64,000 nucleotides of DNA from Phoronis australis (taxonomy: Eukaryota > Phoronida > Phoronidae): contig NMRA01000233.1 of assembly GCA_002633005.1 (NCBI GenBank), positions 346,994-410,993 of the forward strand, in the 5' to 3' direction. Positions 12,353 to 26,430 of the stretch are shown one piece after another. The notes below the pieces were generated by a model. That model searched no databases. It saw nothing but the letters and a program-made list of their open reading frames with translations, and was not told the origin of the DNA. Position 1 is the stretch's first letter, and each line of letters opens with the position of its first letter. Position numbers and translations under genes: made by a program.

Positions 12353-15300
12353 TTATTTATGAGCCGGAGATCATCGGAGGCAAAATCAATGAGGACGACC
12401 GTACAACACAGTAGGAGTACAACATAAAACAAGTAAAGAATACAAAAACGAGACAATAACTACTATTTACTATTCATTCATTTGACATACGATCACAAGA
12501 CTGACACAGTGTTATGAGTACTTCAACAAATAAATAAATAAGCCTGACACCTTAGAAAAAATAAGTAAAAGGGTGTTACATCTATACACAGATTAGAACA
12601 TGATAAACAAGTTGAATGAACGTACGTAATAACTACAATTGTATAATTATATGTGTGCGCGTGCGTGCTTCTATGTGTGCTAACATTAGTAGTGCCTCTG
12701 TGTAATAATGCAATTTGTACATGGTTATTGACGATAGACACAGTTGCATAAGAAGCAGTTTGAGTCATTGGGTATCTATCATTCTATTCCTGTAATATCT
12801 TGAAAGTCCAACAAGTGACCGGGTATTGATCTTAAGCAGAGCTGAAGAGGATATTTTATTTTCATTGATAATTTTAGGAACATGGAAGGTGCTTATCTAA
12901 AAATTTGTAATATATTTTCAAGTAAGACATATTAAGAGTGTCTTCAAGAGTATTTGCATATTGGGTTTATATAGGTAAAATAATGTGAGTTGGCGATTTT
13001 TCATGAGGCTCATTTCTGAAGAAGTTGTATTCTGGTGACATTTTTAAATCTCCATATTGTGATGAAAAAGGTTAAGTGCGTGTGGATCAAGGAGAAGTAA
13101 ATCGTTGTTAGTGTGAATAAAGGCAAATATTTCTTGAGTTTTTTAGTACACCACAGGTTTGTGTAATTTTTGTTCCCATCAAATTATTATGTTCAGACCA
13201 GGATAAAGAATTGTCAAACGTTGTTTCCCGAAACTTAAATGTTTTAACACAAGTTAGGTTTTGACAGTTTATTGTAAGCTCGGGTATTGAATTTTGATGT
13301 ATTATTTGTGAGAGGAATCGAATACCCTGTAATTTAGTTTTAGTGACATTTAATGACATTCTGTTTATTTATAACCATGCGAATATGTGTGATATCTTTT
13401 TATTAATTTCATTTTCGTTGCTTATTGGTTTTGTAGACGAAGGTGTGTACATAACACAGGTATCATCATCATACATAGGGGTCTCAAGAGAAGTGGATTT
13501 GTGGAGGTCATTTACGTAAATAAGAAAAAGGAGGGGACCAAGAATACTGCTTGTGAAAGTTGATTTTGGGAGGGTGAATTGTCAAATAAAACAAATTGCT
13601 GTAAATTGGTTAAATGAAGAATAAATGCTCTACTCCAGTTATGCCGTGAAATGAAAGCTTATGTAAGATACTGCGGTCTGTTGTGTAAAAGGCTTTTGAA
13701 AGGTCTAAAAGATGGTTGTTGGGTTCAACCCCTGGTCGAGATGTGCGTTAATTCTGTGAGTTAGTTCAAGTGTTGCAAATTCAGTTGATCGTAATTTCTG
13801 AAAACCATATTGGTGTTCATATAAGAGCTTGTTTGTAATAAGGAAGTCATAACAGTGGTCACAGGCGATTTTTTCAAATAATTTGGGGAAGGCAGGAAGT
13901 AGAAAGCTAAGCCTGTAGTTGTTAATATTATGTTCATCTAAGTCACTTCCTTTGTATATAGGCACAACCTTGGCAATTTCGAAATCAGGTAGAAAACAAC
14001 CTGTGTCAAAACATAGACTGATGATGGTAGTGAATGGTTTTATAGTGACCGGAGTAACCGCATTTCATGAGTTTGGTGGAAATGTTGTCAAATACTGTGC
14101 TAGATTTCGATTTGATATTACCCAAGGAATTTCAAATACTGCTAGAAATTTAAATTTTGTTTGTGTAGAATTGGATAAGAAAGAGTCAAATTTAGGATGG
14201 TAATTTGGTACAGTTGTTGTTTGTTTTGAAAATGCTTTGGATTACATTCCATGTCTTGCTGGAATCTGGCTTATATTTATTGAGTTCATTGTGAAAATAA
14301 AGTTTGGATAAGTCATTTCAAAATTTTAATTTAGGTACTAAACTTCCTCTTTCGTTCGTCAAGCAGTGGGCTGGTTGTGAATGTAGGTTTTATTTTATCA
14401 GTTTGACATTTTTATTGAAATAAGAAACCTTGTGTTATCCATGGGTTTATTTTGTGCCTGTATTTGTTGAACCGTATGTTTTTGTAGGGTAAACGTTTTT
14501 GATATAGCTTAGTATTGATATTAGACAGTGTTGCATACTTAGTGTCCACGTATGAGCTTTGATTTTGACTGAAAATGTGAACGAAGTTGATCTCTTTCAG
14601 TTCATTAAAGAATTTCCTCGTTTTTATGTACTTGTATTCTAATTCTTTTTGGGATGCGTGATTTGTAATTAACATTAACATTTAGTGAGATAAATGCCAT
14701 AAAGTGGCCAGATGGACCGGAGAAGTTTATACCACTGCAAGATGTTTTGGTGTTATCAATAGATGTATAATAAACAATCATTTTGAGATGCTGACATGTT
14801 GTTGTATTTGGTAGGATGAGAGATTTTAGGTTGTAGGTGAATGCTAGACATTATGTCATGCTGTTGTATTTGGTAAGATGAGTGATTTTAGGTTGTAGGT
14901 AAAGGCTAGACATCATGTCATGTTGTTGTATTTGGTAGGATAGGGGATATTAGGTTTTAAATGAAAGCTAGACATCATGTCAAAGAAATCTTGAAATTGT
15001 AATTAATTTTTAGTCGATCAATGTTGAGAACGCCGGCAATAATGAGTTCCTTGTTATTTGTGGCGGATTTGATGATGACATTCGTAAACTCATCTAAAAA
15101 TAATTGCATTTGTCTATTTGGAATTGCGGGGGGCTTGGAAATCTTTGCAATAGCTATATGTTTAATGTGTATTTTGATACGAGAGAGTAAACAATCATAC
15201 TTATTAAAATTGTATGAGATGTGTTTTTATAAACACACAAGCCTTTAATGATGTACGTAACTAGACCACCATGAGTACTTCAATGAGTGGCCATAAAGTG

Positions 15301-18300
15301 TACGTCACAGTTGTCGATATTGAATAGTGAATAGTCGTCAGTTGTTGACAACCATGATTCTTGTAGGCAGACGATATCGAAAAAAAAGTAATTGATTGTT
15401 TCGAAATCACCAAGAAGGACTCCAAAGTATTTATTTTTGTTGCGCGAATGAATATTAACACTGACTAATTTGAGTTCATCTTTATGTAATTGTAAAATTT
15501 TTTTCAAACTTTCAATACCGTAGTAGTTGGATTTGCTGATTTGAAACGCATTTTCGTCGTTTTCAATTTTAAGAGTATCGATTAAATTGTTTTTTTTTCA
15601 TGTTGGCCAAGTAGCTTGTGTCCAGTAGTTGTTGGTTTTGTCAGTCATGAAATATTCATAAAGTTAAAAAACATGAATAGTCCTAGAAAATACAAATACA
15701 CGGATAACAAAGAAAAATACCAGCAAGAACAAAACAAGTAAATAACAGTTATAAATTGAAAACAGAACATATGAACAATACACTACGTACACAGACAGCG
15801 ACGGATATAATTCGTTTCACTTGGTATATAATATCATAATTGGTATAATTAATACAATAATTATAATATAATAATTGATAACATAATTGTAGTATGTACG
15901 GTAATGCTAACATACCTGTCAGAAATGATGTCCAAAGCCATGTCTAAACATTACACTGAGAGTACTAAACAGGGAGTGTGGACTGGGTCGGTGAGAACAC
16001 CTGCAGAGCCTGGCACCAACACCATCAGGATACAGTCAAAACATTTTGCGTTGTGGTCAAAATGGACAGGACGAACATACAGCTAAATATACATAGACCC
16101 CGGAAAAAAGTTTACGCGTAGTCTAGTTATACAGTTGGGACAGTGTAACTTACGAACAATGTCGATGTTGAATGCTTTGAATATCTTGTCGTTGTTCAGC
16201 TTGATTTTATCTTCACAGTTTGTTGTCTGCGTTGGCTTCAGTATTCCTTGCTTTCTCAGTTGACGACATTTGAACAGTAGTTTCCTTTGTTGTTTCGTTA
16301 GGCTTTCTCTGACAAAAATGTTGTTTCCAATAGATTTCCTGTTTGTGTAGAATCTGTTCCTGGTGTTGAATCGTGCAAATTTCACAAAAATCTTGTTATT
16401 CGGTAGTCTATGAGATCGATCAATGTCTGATTTTGTGAGTGGTTCGTCGAGATCCATATTTTCAGCCAGTTGCAAAACGATATTGTCGGGGTTTTCATTC
16501 TCTGACTTGTTTACACCCGATATCATAAGACAGTTCCTACACGAGTACTGTTCAACATCCTTACAGATACCGTACAACTCCTCAGCCTTCCAGTCGTTTT
16601 GATTGAGTCTCTCCTTTATTTTTACGATTTCATTTTTTAGATCAGTAATTTCTTTATTCTTCTCGTTGACGATTTCTTCGATTTTCATCCCAAGACTAAT
16701 ACACAATCCCTGAACCGCAAAGTCAGGGAATTGTTTCATCATGTCGTTGACTTGCTTACTTATTAAATTTTGTATTTTCTTCTCAAAGCCAGTTGATTGA
16801 AGAACTCCAAGAACTATGTCTATTGTTTCGGGAGGCATTTTTACCATTGTGTCCAAGTTGTTGTCGACAGCCCTGTCGCGATCTAGTTAACAAAAATTTA
16901 AATTTCCGTGTTTCTCCCATATATACATATACATATATATAGTGGGAGGGTGTAGGTCACGAGACCACTAACTGAAATAATATAAAATTAACTACGGTGC
17001 CACTTTAGAACACAATTTTACCCCCAACACGCTCTACATGCCCCTACCTAGGGGGTTGCGACGGGAGCGAGCGCACCCCCCCCCTTTCGGGATTTGAGGT
17101 CTGTCTTGGCAAGCCCAAGTTAATTCATGTTACCTGTGCTTTTTCGATTACCTCCGTAGCTCTGCGGCCTTATACGAACGCTGGTCACGAGCTTTATATG
17201 AACCCAGTAGGCGCACAGCAACCCAATACACAGGAGTCGGATGGGTCGCCCTGAATGTTAAGATCGTGAACGCAAAAGAGCAACACAAAAGCTGCAAATG
17301 TATCGATTCGTTTTTACGAAGACAAAAGTCGAGTCCGTTAAACAAATTCACTTTCGCTCGTTTGAAACAGTTACAAGCCGCAGTTTTGCAAAATCATGCA
17401 TTCATGATTTAATGGTCCTTAAAGGCGAAGGCAACCTTTTTTCATGTCATTTTGAGCTAAAATAAGGTTGGTTGGTTATCCTAGACATATTTTCCACTTA
17501 ATTATAGCTTTTTGTAATTTTGTTAATTACTCGTCCGCTACTCCGGAAGTGACGTTTTAGGAGGCAAGCATTTCGCGCCAATTTCTTTTCATATAGTGTG
17601 ACTGTGAGAGCTGCCGACTCAGTCATTGTTCTACCTCGGTTGTGTTAAGTTCCGTCGTCGTTTGCTTTCATTTACTAGTCAGTCAACATGCCACACTGTT
17701 GCTGCGTACCGGGATGTACAAATTATCGTCTCACGCGCGCTTTGGGAGTACCTTTGCATCGCTTTCCGATGGATGACACACTTCGCCGTACTTGGCTCGT
17801 TCGTGTGAAGAACGCAGCGTTACCCGTCCACGCAACGTACAAAGCAGTCGAGAATTACCGTGTGTGTGGCAAGCACTTTCTGCCGTCCGATTACGAAAGG
17901 GATTTGTACGCTGAACTGATGAAGGTCCCTGCGAAACAACGCCTGAAGAAGGATGCCATTCCGTCTGTGTTGATTCCCGGCAGTGCCCCGTCGCCACCCC
18001 CGAGAAGTGCGTTTTTTAAGCGAGAAGCCTCGCGAGCTGTGGCCAGTACAGTGACTGGAGCCAGTGGAGGCACTTCATCTACTGTCACCCGTGCCTCCGA
18101 ACGTACCCCAGAGCGTGCAATTCCTGGAACCAGTAGTGATTCGCCCTGTGCTGTTTTCTCCAGCCCAGAGCCTCTAAGCAGCCCTGCAGCGATATTGAGT
18201 AGTGGGAGTGATTACAGGCCCAGTTCGACACCCAGTGAAGAGGACAGTTCGTCGTCCAGTGAACAGATCGGTGAGCCAAACTTTGATAAGTTTATTGTGG

Positions 18301-21300
18301 ACTTGTCTAAAGTGTTGGAGCTATTTAGAAGGTGCCAGGTGTGTGGCGAGGGAGTCACACGACACGATGTAAGCAGTTTGGGTGCTCAGGTCACCATCCA
18401 GTGGGAGTGTGTCGCGGGACACTCTGGCTAGTGGGACAGTTGTTCCTCTTTCCGTGGTATGCCGGAGGTCCACTTAACCGTGCCCAGTAGTGGCTTGGCC
18501 TCGTCGAACAGCACAAGCATTCCATTAAGGTAGGCATAACAACGCACAAAGTGCATTAGCACCAAGATGTGTCACCACGTCTGTCCTCAATAGCCGCCTC
18601 GTTTCTCTCAACAGCTGTCTGTGCCTGTGCGTACTCTGCCTTCGTTATACTCGGGCTCAAACATGTACCCATCCACTGAATGTCCGTGAAAAAATTCCTC
18701 ATCACCACTGCTGTGAACAAGGTCTCCGTCACTCACACTACTGTCACTGTGATACGGGTCACCGACTCCAGCCATTTTCAACTTACAACACACTAAACAA
18801 TCCCTAAATCCAACGTAGTTGAGTTCCCTACTAACCTATCTTGCCGCAGAATACTCGCCGATGGAAAGTGGTGGCGACAATTGTTGAAAAACAGCACGAA
18901 ACAAAAGTAGAATAGAACAGATTCGCACGGTAAACTCGACGCAAAACCAAGTGGCGGGAAATGCTTGCCTCCTAAAACGTCACTTCTGGAGTAGCGGACG
19001 AGTAGTTAATAAAATTACGAAAAGCTGTAATTAAGTGGAAAGTATGTCTAGGATAACCAACCAACCTTATTTTAGCTCAAAATGACATGAACAAAGGTTG
19101 CCTTCGCCTTTAATAAAACAGACGACAAACCTGACGAGGTTATGAGCAAAAGTAAAACCGCTACCAACAAACGATGAGTCATCTCCAGCCTGATGGTAAC
19201 TTTGCGTTTGACAGTAGTTTAAGCGGTGGGTGTAACCGATCTTTTCAGCGAAATTGGCTTTCGTCATTTTTGTGGCTAGCGTACAGTCCGTCGCTGGATG
19301 CTGTACTTTTCCATTACTGTGCTTTATTTTTGCACATTGAAACGCGAACGTTTCAGTGGACTTGTAAATCGACCGTTATATTGAAACGCGTAAGTTTCGG
19401 TGGACTTGTCAATCGTTTACAAATGGTATAAATTGGGCCAAAGTCATATGCTGTGTACGGGCATGCTCTCCTTTTCACAAAGGCTAGTTCCGTATGTAGC
19501 TCTTGATGAAATCAGTGTCCAGGTTGTAAATAACAGCATACAATCTTTCAAGTTAGAGACCACTATCATATAAAGATCGCAGGTCAGGGCAGGGAACAAA
19601 AACATGAAGAATTTCTGTTCGAATCCTCTTCCTGTCTAGATTTTTGACATACTAATGCCTGGCAGACGTTCATATCAATAAACCTAGTAAGATGAAACGT
19701 ATTAAGGAGGAGGTTTGTAAAACCAATATTTTGGCGACGCAGTCGCAGTGCAATCTTCTTCGCGTATGGAATGGAAACAGTAAATGCTACCCCACAAATT
19801 GTTAAATCTATCCCATAAATCAACATTCCAGCCTCAATAACATCTATGGCCGCCATTTTGCTAGGTTGAGCTAGTAATTTTTTGCAGAATGACGGCTGGA
19901 ATTTGCACATTTAAAAATTTGCTCAATGGTTGCGAGTGGACACCCGCATGAAACCTGATTACCTATTGTTAGGCTACCTCAAACAGCCAATTCAAATTTT
20001 ATCCGTCAAATTCAGGTTAAGTAAAAAACAGTCCTTGTTTCCCGAACTCGTACAACTTAAGATCAGGCTGAATAAGCTGACTCGCGCTAAGAAAGGCCTC
20101 AATCAATGACGAAGTGCCTATCCTTCTCAAGCCCAGAGGTCTAAATGTAAAGTTGCGAGTGTTAACAGCATATTAATTTCGAACTTGCAATTGGGCCGGT
20201 AGGTATGGATGACGTGTAGCAATTCACGGATTAAAGTACGATGTTATGTCGCCTGCGCATTTGGGTGTTCCCCCATCAAAAACACCGGAAACTCACCTCG
20301 TTTACGTTGGGGTTCTTCCATCAAACGCTGTGGAGCAAGTTCTGGAACACAAATAAATAGCTGAAAAAATCATACCGACTGTATGAATATGGTGAAAAGA
20401 CAAACACAAGTGAATGTAATGCCAGGAACATGTTGTTCCCGGAACTTCTTCCCAAAAACAAAATCAAGGAATGGCGCATAATTTAATTCTCCAAGTTTCA
20501 GTTTAGCACACGTTTGCACACTTACGTTTCTTTTGTTTGGTTCGTTTATCTTTTGACTCCTTTTTTCGTTTCTCCTGTTTCCTCTTTTTATTCGCTTTCC
20601 GCTTCATCTGTTCCACCTGTCGAAGTACACTTTTCTCATCCCGTTTGCAGTTGACTTTTCTTGCCCTCACGCACTTGCATCGTTTAAGACTGAACCTCTT
20701 TCTCCCAGGACATTTGAAAATCCTTCCATCAAAACGGAATTTTTGGCACTTTTCACCCGGGATAAGCTCCACTAGCTTGCCGTTCTTTCCCTTGCACTGC
20801 GGTCCTGTTGAAAAGATATGTAGGCAATGACGACGTTGGAACGATATACGAACGAATACAAATCAACTTCAATGCAATTCTTGGAACTGCCAAATTATCA
20901 TGTACCAAAATATTATCGTTCCCGTTCACGATTAGTTAATCTACCCACGAAGAGATGCTAAGTGTCAATAGGTCAAAACACGTTTTTAAATGATGCTTTT
21001 CAACGCTGCATTATTTTTTAAAACGAAAGAATATTCATACACGCCTTTAACTTCATTGTTTTATTGTGTGGTCGTGCACCAACAAAACTGCTGCCACAGC
21101 TGAATGAAACAATTTGCTTACACGATTTGTATAAATGAACTCGATAGAAACAAATACAGGGTAGAAGTTCGCATTATAGAGACATCGTTTAGTAATTGAG
21201 ACTCATATTATGTTCTTTACTGTGGTGAACGAAGCAAATACGTTGCATCGCTACCCTGCAATGGCAGTTCTGAAGTAAGTGCGGAAATAAGTGCGGAACT

Positions 21301-24300
21301 TCAAAGATTTGAAGTGTATTATTGAAACGTTTCACTGTCCAAGAGCTTTTTCGCGCGACGTAGCACCAAAGAATTTAATTCGTGTACTTTGCCTGATAGT
21401 GATGCTGATTACTTTGGAAAAGCGTACATGGTGTCCATGGGAAATTTATTATTACATAAACATAGAACTTTGTATATGAGTGGTTCAGTCTAGGGTAGGA
21501 ATTGTCTGCAGTCGGCGCTCATTACCAGCTCCAAAACCTATCTGTACTTTGCTTTACAATGCTCACCTTGTGGTAGGACATAAACGGCAATTTCGGCCTC
21601 AGCGTCATAGTAAATATAGGAGAACATTATACATAAATGAATGAAGGGGATTTTTGGCACTCCTGAGTTATATATTGTCAAAGGTGATAATTACTTCGAT
21701 TGTATTTATTATTCTAAAAGAGGCAGGTCAGGGCTTGGAATAAAAGAGGTAGAATTTTTGTTCTTTTTGTCTAGATTTTGACACACTCTAGCATCACGGA
21801 AACTGACTAATATACCCTGACTACTGTCCAAAAAAGGACGCGTTTCGTGCATACAAGATGGTGATTCAGTTGATGGCACAATATTATAACTAGTACACAT
21901 GGCTTTTTGTTTAAACGAGAGGTTTACACCATGGGAGCTGGGGAAAGTGCTGAAAATAAAGTTCGGTAAATTAAATGGCATTTTGGAAAGACTAACTCAC
22001 CTGTTGTTTTAACATAGCGAGCAACGCAAAAACTACTTAATGCAATTTCTCAGTACCACCCAAAAGAAATTAAAGATGAACACGAAGTCACGTGATTATT
22101 CATTAAGGTTGCGTTGTAAATTTACTAATTTTCCTTGCTTGTTCGAGCCTCTTCGATTTTTTTCCATTTTAGAATTTTAGAGACAACTATAAAAAAGGTA
22201 TTGCAGCGGACCAATTTTAACCGTTAATATCAACTATAAGCAGTGTGGTCAAATTTTAATTTTACTACAGTGCCATGGGTTTTAACAATCCATAAAGTCC
22301 GCGTGTCATTAAAAGTGTATTTCTAAAAATGACCACTTTTGATAACATTTCCCTTCCAGACATAATAACACAGTTGCATTTCGAAACTTCTCTAACAGAA
22401 TTTTCACAAGTCCTCACTCGTAAGATTATTTGCTGGATATGGCAATGTCTGTAATGCCGAGTTGTGAGCTCTTTAGTTCTAGGAACCAATTTTAAAGCCA
22501 CAAAGCAGTCCACAGATAGCATTTCTTCAAATCCTGGGCTCTACAAAGTAGTTGCGTAAGAGTTATGCTTCGATGTCACAATGTTCAAATTATGATAAAC
22601 ATTTGATGAGAAACAAATCTCATTATGGGGATGCTGTTGCTACGAGTACGCAAGGTTGTCAGGTCGCCAGGAAAGTCGGAAGATTAAACGAAACCTACCT
22701 TTCTTCGTTGTTTTTTGAATCATGTTGGCCGGAGCTTGTTCTGAAATGTGTAAACAAGACGAAGATCAAACAGTTTGTTCCCATTACTAATTAAAATTAC
22801 CGTGAGAGTTATTCACTTTGAATTTTGAAAGAATTTCTAGGAAAAAATCGTCAGATTCGCTATTTTTGATACACAGTCGAAATGTAAACTCTTTCATCCC
22901 AATGTAGTTTTCAAATTTTCCGCTCCTAATAATATATATGAACGCATGCGCTCAAAGAATTGCCCAGTAAACATTCCCAAAGTGAAAAATAGCCATTGTT
23001 TTGTTTACATCAAAGGTCAAAGGTCACATTGTCCATATAAAGGAAATTGCTCTGTCTTGCCAAATAAGGAGACGTGCTTTGCCTTGTGGCAGAAAAATCG
23101 ACAAAGTAACGAGCAGATCGTTTTTACTGAAATTTTAAACTAAAGGAAAAATGCTTTGACATCAACAGAAATACAAAATCTTTACGAACAAACCGTTATT
23201 TACCTGGTGAACAATTTGACTTTTGTTTCAGCGGCAAAGACCGATTTTGAATAATGCAATTCAGCCTGTTTTTCGCGTTCTAAGTCACTTTAAGATTGCT
23301 TCAACTGATGGTCAATGTAAATTACACTTGTTATACCAGTAAGAACGTGTGTACTCTGGGGGCTGAAGTGAATGTTTTCTGTTATAGCTGCATCGATCAC
23401 TGCATAGCTGGTGATAAAATCGGACTAATAGTATTCCTTACCGAGTTAGGTTTCTATTTCAGTTACCAAGATGAGCATCAGAACTATTGGTAACACAAGG
23501 AAGCTTTTCAAAGTTTAGTGGGGTTGGCTAACCCTAAAATTGCGCATTCAAAGGTGGCGCATGTACACATTACATGTACCTGTAACTTAAGTTTCCGACT
23601 CATTCGCCAGCAATTCAAGATGGGATAAACTTGGTAAGTGTACAATAAGGACAGCTTACAAACACTAGCGAAATGCAGCTTTTAAGGCAAAACCTTCTTT
23701 CCAGGTGGGATACATGTGGTCACATAATAACAGTTTACCACCTTACTTTGTTGTCCCCCTTTCTGAACCGGTTTCTTTTTCTTCTGGAGTCTTTTTCGAA
23801 GAGCCTGTTGGTATCTCTGTTGTAGCCTGCTTTTTCGTTTCCCCGCTTTAGCCTTCTGTCTCCGTCGCCATCTTTCCATTCTCTTCCTTTTTCGCTCCTG
23901 TCGTTTCTTGATTTTTCTCTGTTGTCTCTCACGTCTCTTCCGCGCCCTCTCCTCCCTTCGCGCCTTTTTACTCGACTTTACTTTCAACCGTTTCTTCTCT
24001 TTTTCAGTCATCTTCTTTGCTGGGGCAGGTTCGTGTACTTTCATGGCCAAGTTTTGTGGTTTTAATATCACGGGATCACCTCCTTGGGTTACAACTTTCT
24101 GAGCTAAATAAAGAAAGGTGAACGCGTATATCGCATTGTTTATCCTATACGTAATTCAGTAAGTTGGTGATTACAGTTTGATTTAAACAGTAACCAGAAG
24201 AAAACAACATAATTAGCTCATGTAAAACAATCTTCCAGAAAATTTCAATTAATGAGGCCTCCAGCTAAAACTGAGACACATAACGCCTCAAATATTGGAC

Positions 24301-26386
24301 AAAGTGTTTCTTTCAAAAAGATTTTGCTGGTAAATGGTCAAACATGGGACCAAATAGAACAAGATCCATATAAAGAAGGTTGCTCATAAATTGGCGCTTA
24401 GACGAATGGACGTGTGGACAAACAGTGTTGGTGTTTTTGAGAAAACCTGCAAAATGTGACAATGTTGGCGAATCGACTTTCACCTCTGACAACCATAATT
24501 ATCGTACGTGACAATATGGTTGATTTAAGAATCGCTATCTGTTCATTATACCTCAGAACCGTTTCTTTTACTTGGTGCCAGTGGTCGATCTTGCTTCGGT
24601 GGGTCCCATGTAAACACACAGGAAATTTAGCCTAGATATTGGGGGTATTCTCAATTCATAGGGAATCAAATGAGCGACATTGAAAATAGTACTTTTCCCA
24701 GAATTAACTTAGGTTTTCTGAAGTTGGAATTGCTATTGTCTTTCTTACAATCTGAATTACATTGGAGAAATGTCTCATTTTTGCAAAATACCTTCTAAGC
24801 TATCTCACATGGTTTCTGATTGTCCCCGAATACGCACGCACTAGCGAATTCCTTACTTCCTTGCTACGCAAGCTGTGAAAACGTTCTACCAGTGAGGGAG
24901 GGTACCGGAAGCTCCGAACTGAATCTTACCGAAGGACGCAAGGGACCTCTTATTTAGCTTCTAAATCCGACATAAGGGTCAAATTTAAGTAAACAGTACG
25001 AAATGATAACTCAATAGAAACTGTTTCGTCTATCTAATTGTGTTACATGGCTATGCGTTTCACAAAACAATTTGACACCATTTTTACAGAGGAGTCATGC
25101 GCGCACTCAGGGGGGCTCAGGGGGGCTCCAACAACCCCCTTCCCCCTATTTGGCGGTGTGGGCAAAAATGGCCGCCACAGAGAAACAATAACTGCAAAAA
25201 AGTTAGGAAACAAGACAAAAGTCCACTAAAAAGGCAAGAATAACCAAAATTCTGCGAAATCACAATTCATAGCTCTGAACTTACTCCGTGAATCTTAATA
25301 AAAGGTCCAAATTCTCGAAATTCGAGGCCCCCCCTTTTTAGGCTGTGTGCATCACCAGAAATTCGTGAACTAGGCCATCCGCAAGGTGGCGATCGTCGTG
25401 TAAGTGTTAGCCAATCACAGCCTAGGTCAGAGGTCAGTTCCCTTGTTTTGCTATTTACACTCACTAAGGAGGTGATCGACAAGAATTGAAATTAACTTGA
25501 AAGTTTGGTGGAATGTGATATTGATATCACAGAATCTAAACTACCGAAGCACGTCGAGACTGTGGGCGAGGAATTTCGGCAAGGTGAACGTGTCAAAGCT
25601 TGAGGAAAATCGAAAACAGTGAGTATAAANACACCGAAAAATCTTCACCAATCTCTCCAATATTCAGCATAATGAATCCTTAGGGCTATGTTTTTCTCGC
25701 TAGCTATCGGCAAATTGCAGAGTTGTCTCCCCTAAATCAAAATTCCTCGGAAAACCCCTTCTTGTGTGCATTTCTGTGGGGGAATAGTTAGCTGCTGGCT
25801 GCGCATGCGCACTGCCTATGTCAGATATTTCTGGCGTTGGCGCGCATGAGAGTTGTTCAACGTGAACCACTTTTCCAAAACACAGCTTCATTTCCCCCAT
25901 CCGAGTACAAAATGTTTGGGGATTGGTCTAAGAATCTTGCAGATTTTTCTTTGAATTTTATCTTATTTTGGAATGATATCTCCATCACAACTGTGTTCGT
26001 CAAAACTTCGAAGCTTTTGCATGGTTCCGCCCACAGTTGCCGGTTTCATAAAATATACTAGGCTGTGATTGGTGAAACACCTTGATCTATCACTTACGGA
26101 AGCAGCCTCTGACACCGTTCTTTACGACACAAGCGTTGTTTTCAATGCATGCCTCCAACTTCGTTTCACACAAAACCCGCGAATTCTTAGTAGCTCCCTT
26201 GGAGCACGTTCGTGAGTACAAACAGTCTGTAGACACTCTCGTCTCGCCAAGCTGTAAACACAGAACAGTATTAATAGCGAGCAATAGCCTCCTGAAGAAC
26301 AGCAGTGGCAAATCAACACCATCTATACTTCCCAATATCCCCAGACGACACCCGTTTCACCTTAACATATACCCTCACGTCCTTTG

Positions 26387-26430
<44 letters not shown>

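Larger units (their letters stand above)
12361..16870 (-). mobile_element. CR1/jockey-like LINE, near full length, ORF2 decayed
   Basis: Order on the minus strand: intact ORF1, endonuclease, linker, reverse transcriptase, 3' tail ending CCGGCTCATAAATAAATAAA followed by a TA microsatellite. The clade is judged from motif style only (IDRSHR in ORF1, KINPWIT and [17 protein letters not shown] in ORF2). It lies within the intron that separates the two duplicated six-Cys exons. Confidence 0.85.
17423..19109. mobile_element. Kolobok-like DNA transposon 1 (TTAA target site, long TIRs)
   Basis: TTAA directly flanks both ends (17419–17422 and 19110–19113). The termini AGGCGAAGGCAACC are exact inverted repeats, and the inverted repeat extends 158 bases on each side (17423–17580, 18952–19109) with few mismatches. 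Inside are a THAP-domain ORF (plus) and a small acidic ORF with a FEPEY motif (minus). TTAA target sites plus THAP domains are known traits of the Kolobok superfamily. No full transposase catalytic domain is visible, so it is probably non-autonomous or internally deleted. Confidence 0.85.
20270..21705. repeat. Tandem segmental duplication, copy 2
   Basis: Counterpart of 10755–12165, carrying exons A1 and B1. About 70 bases just beyond it (21720–21795) also resemble 19575–19650. The original unit was therefore probably longer, and copy 1 was later split by the LINE and Kolobok insertions. Confidence 0.88.
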
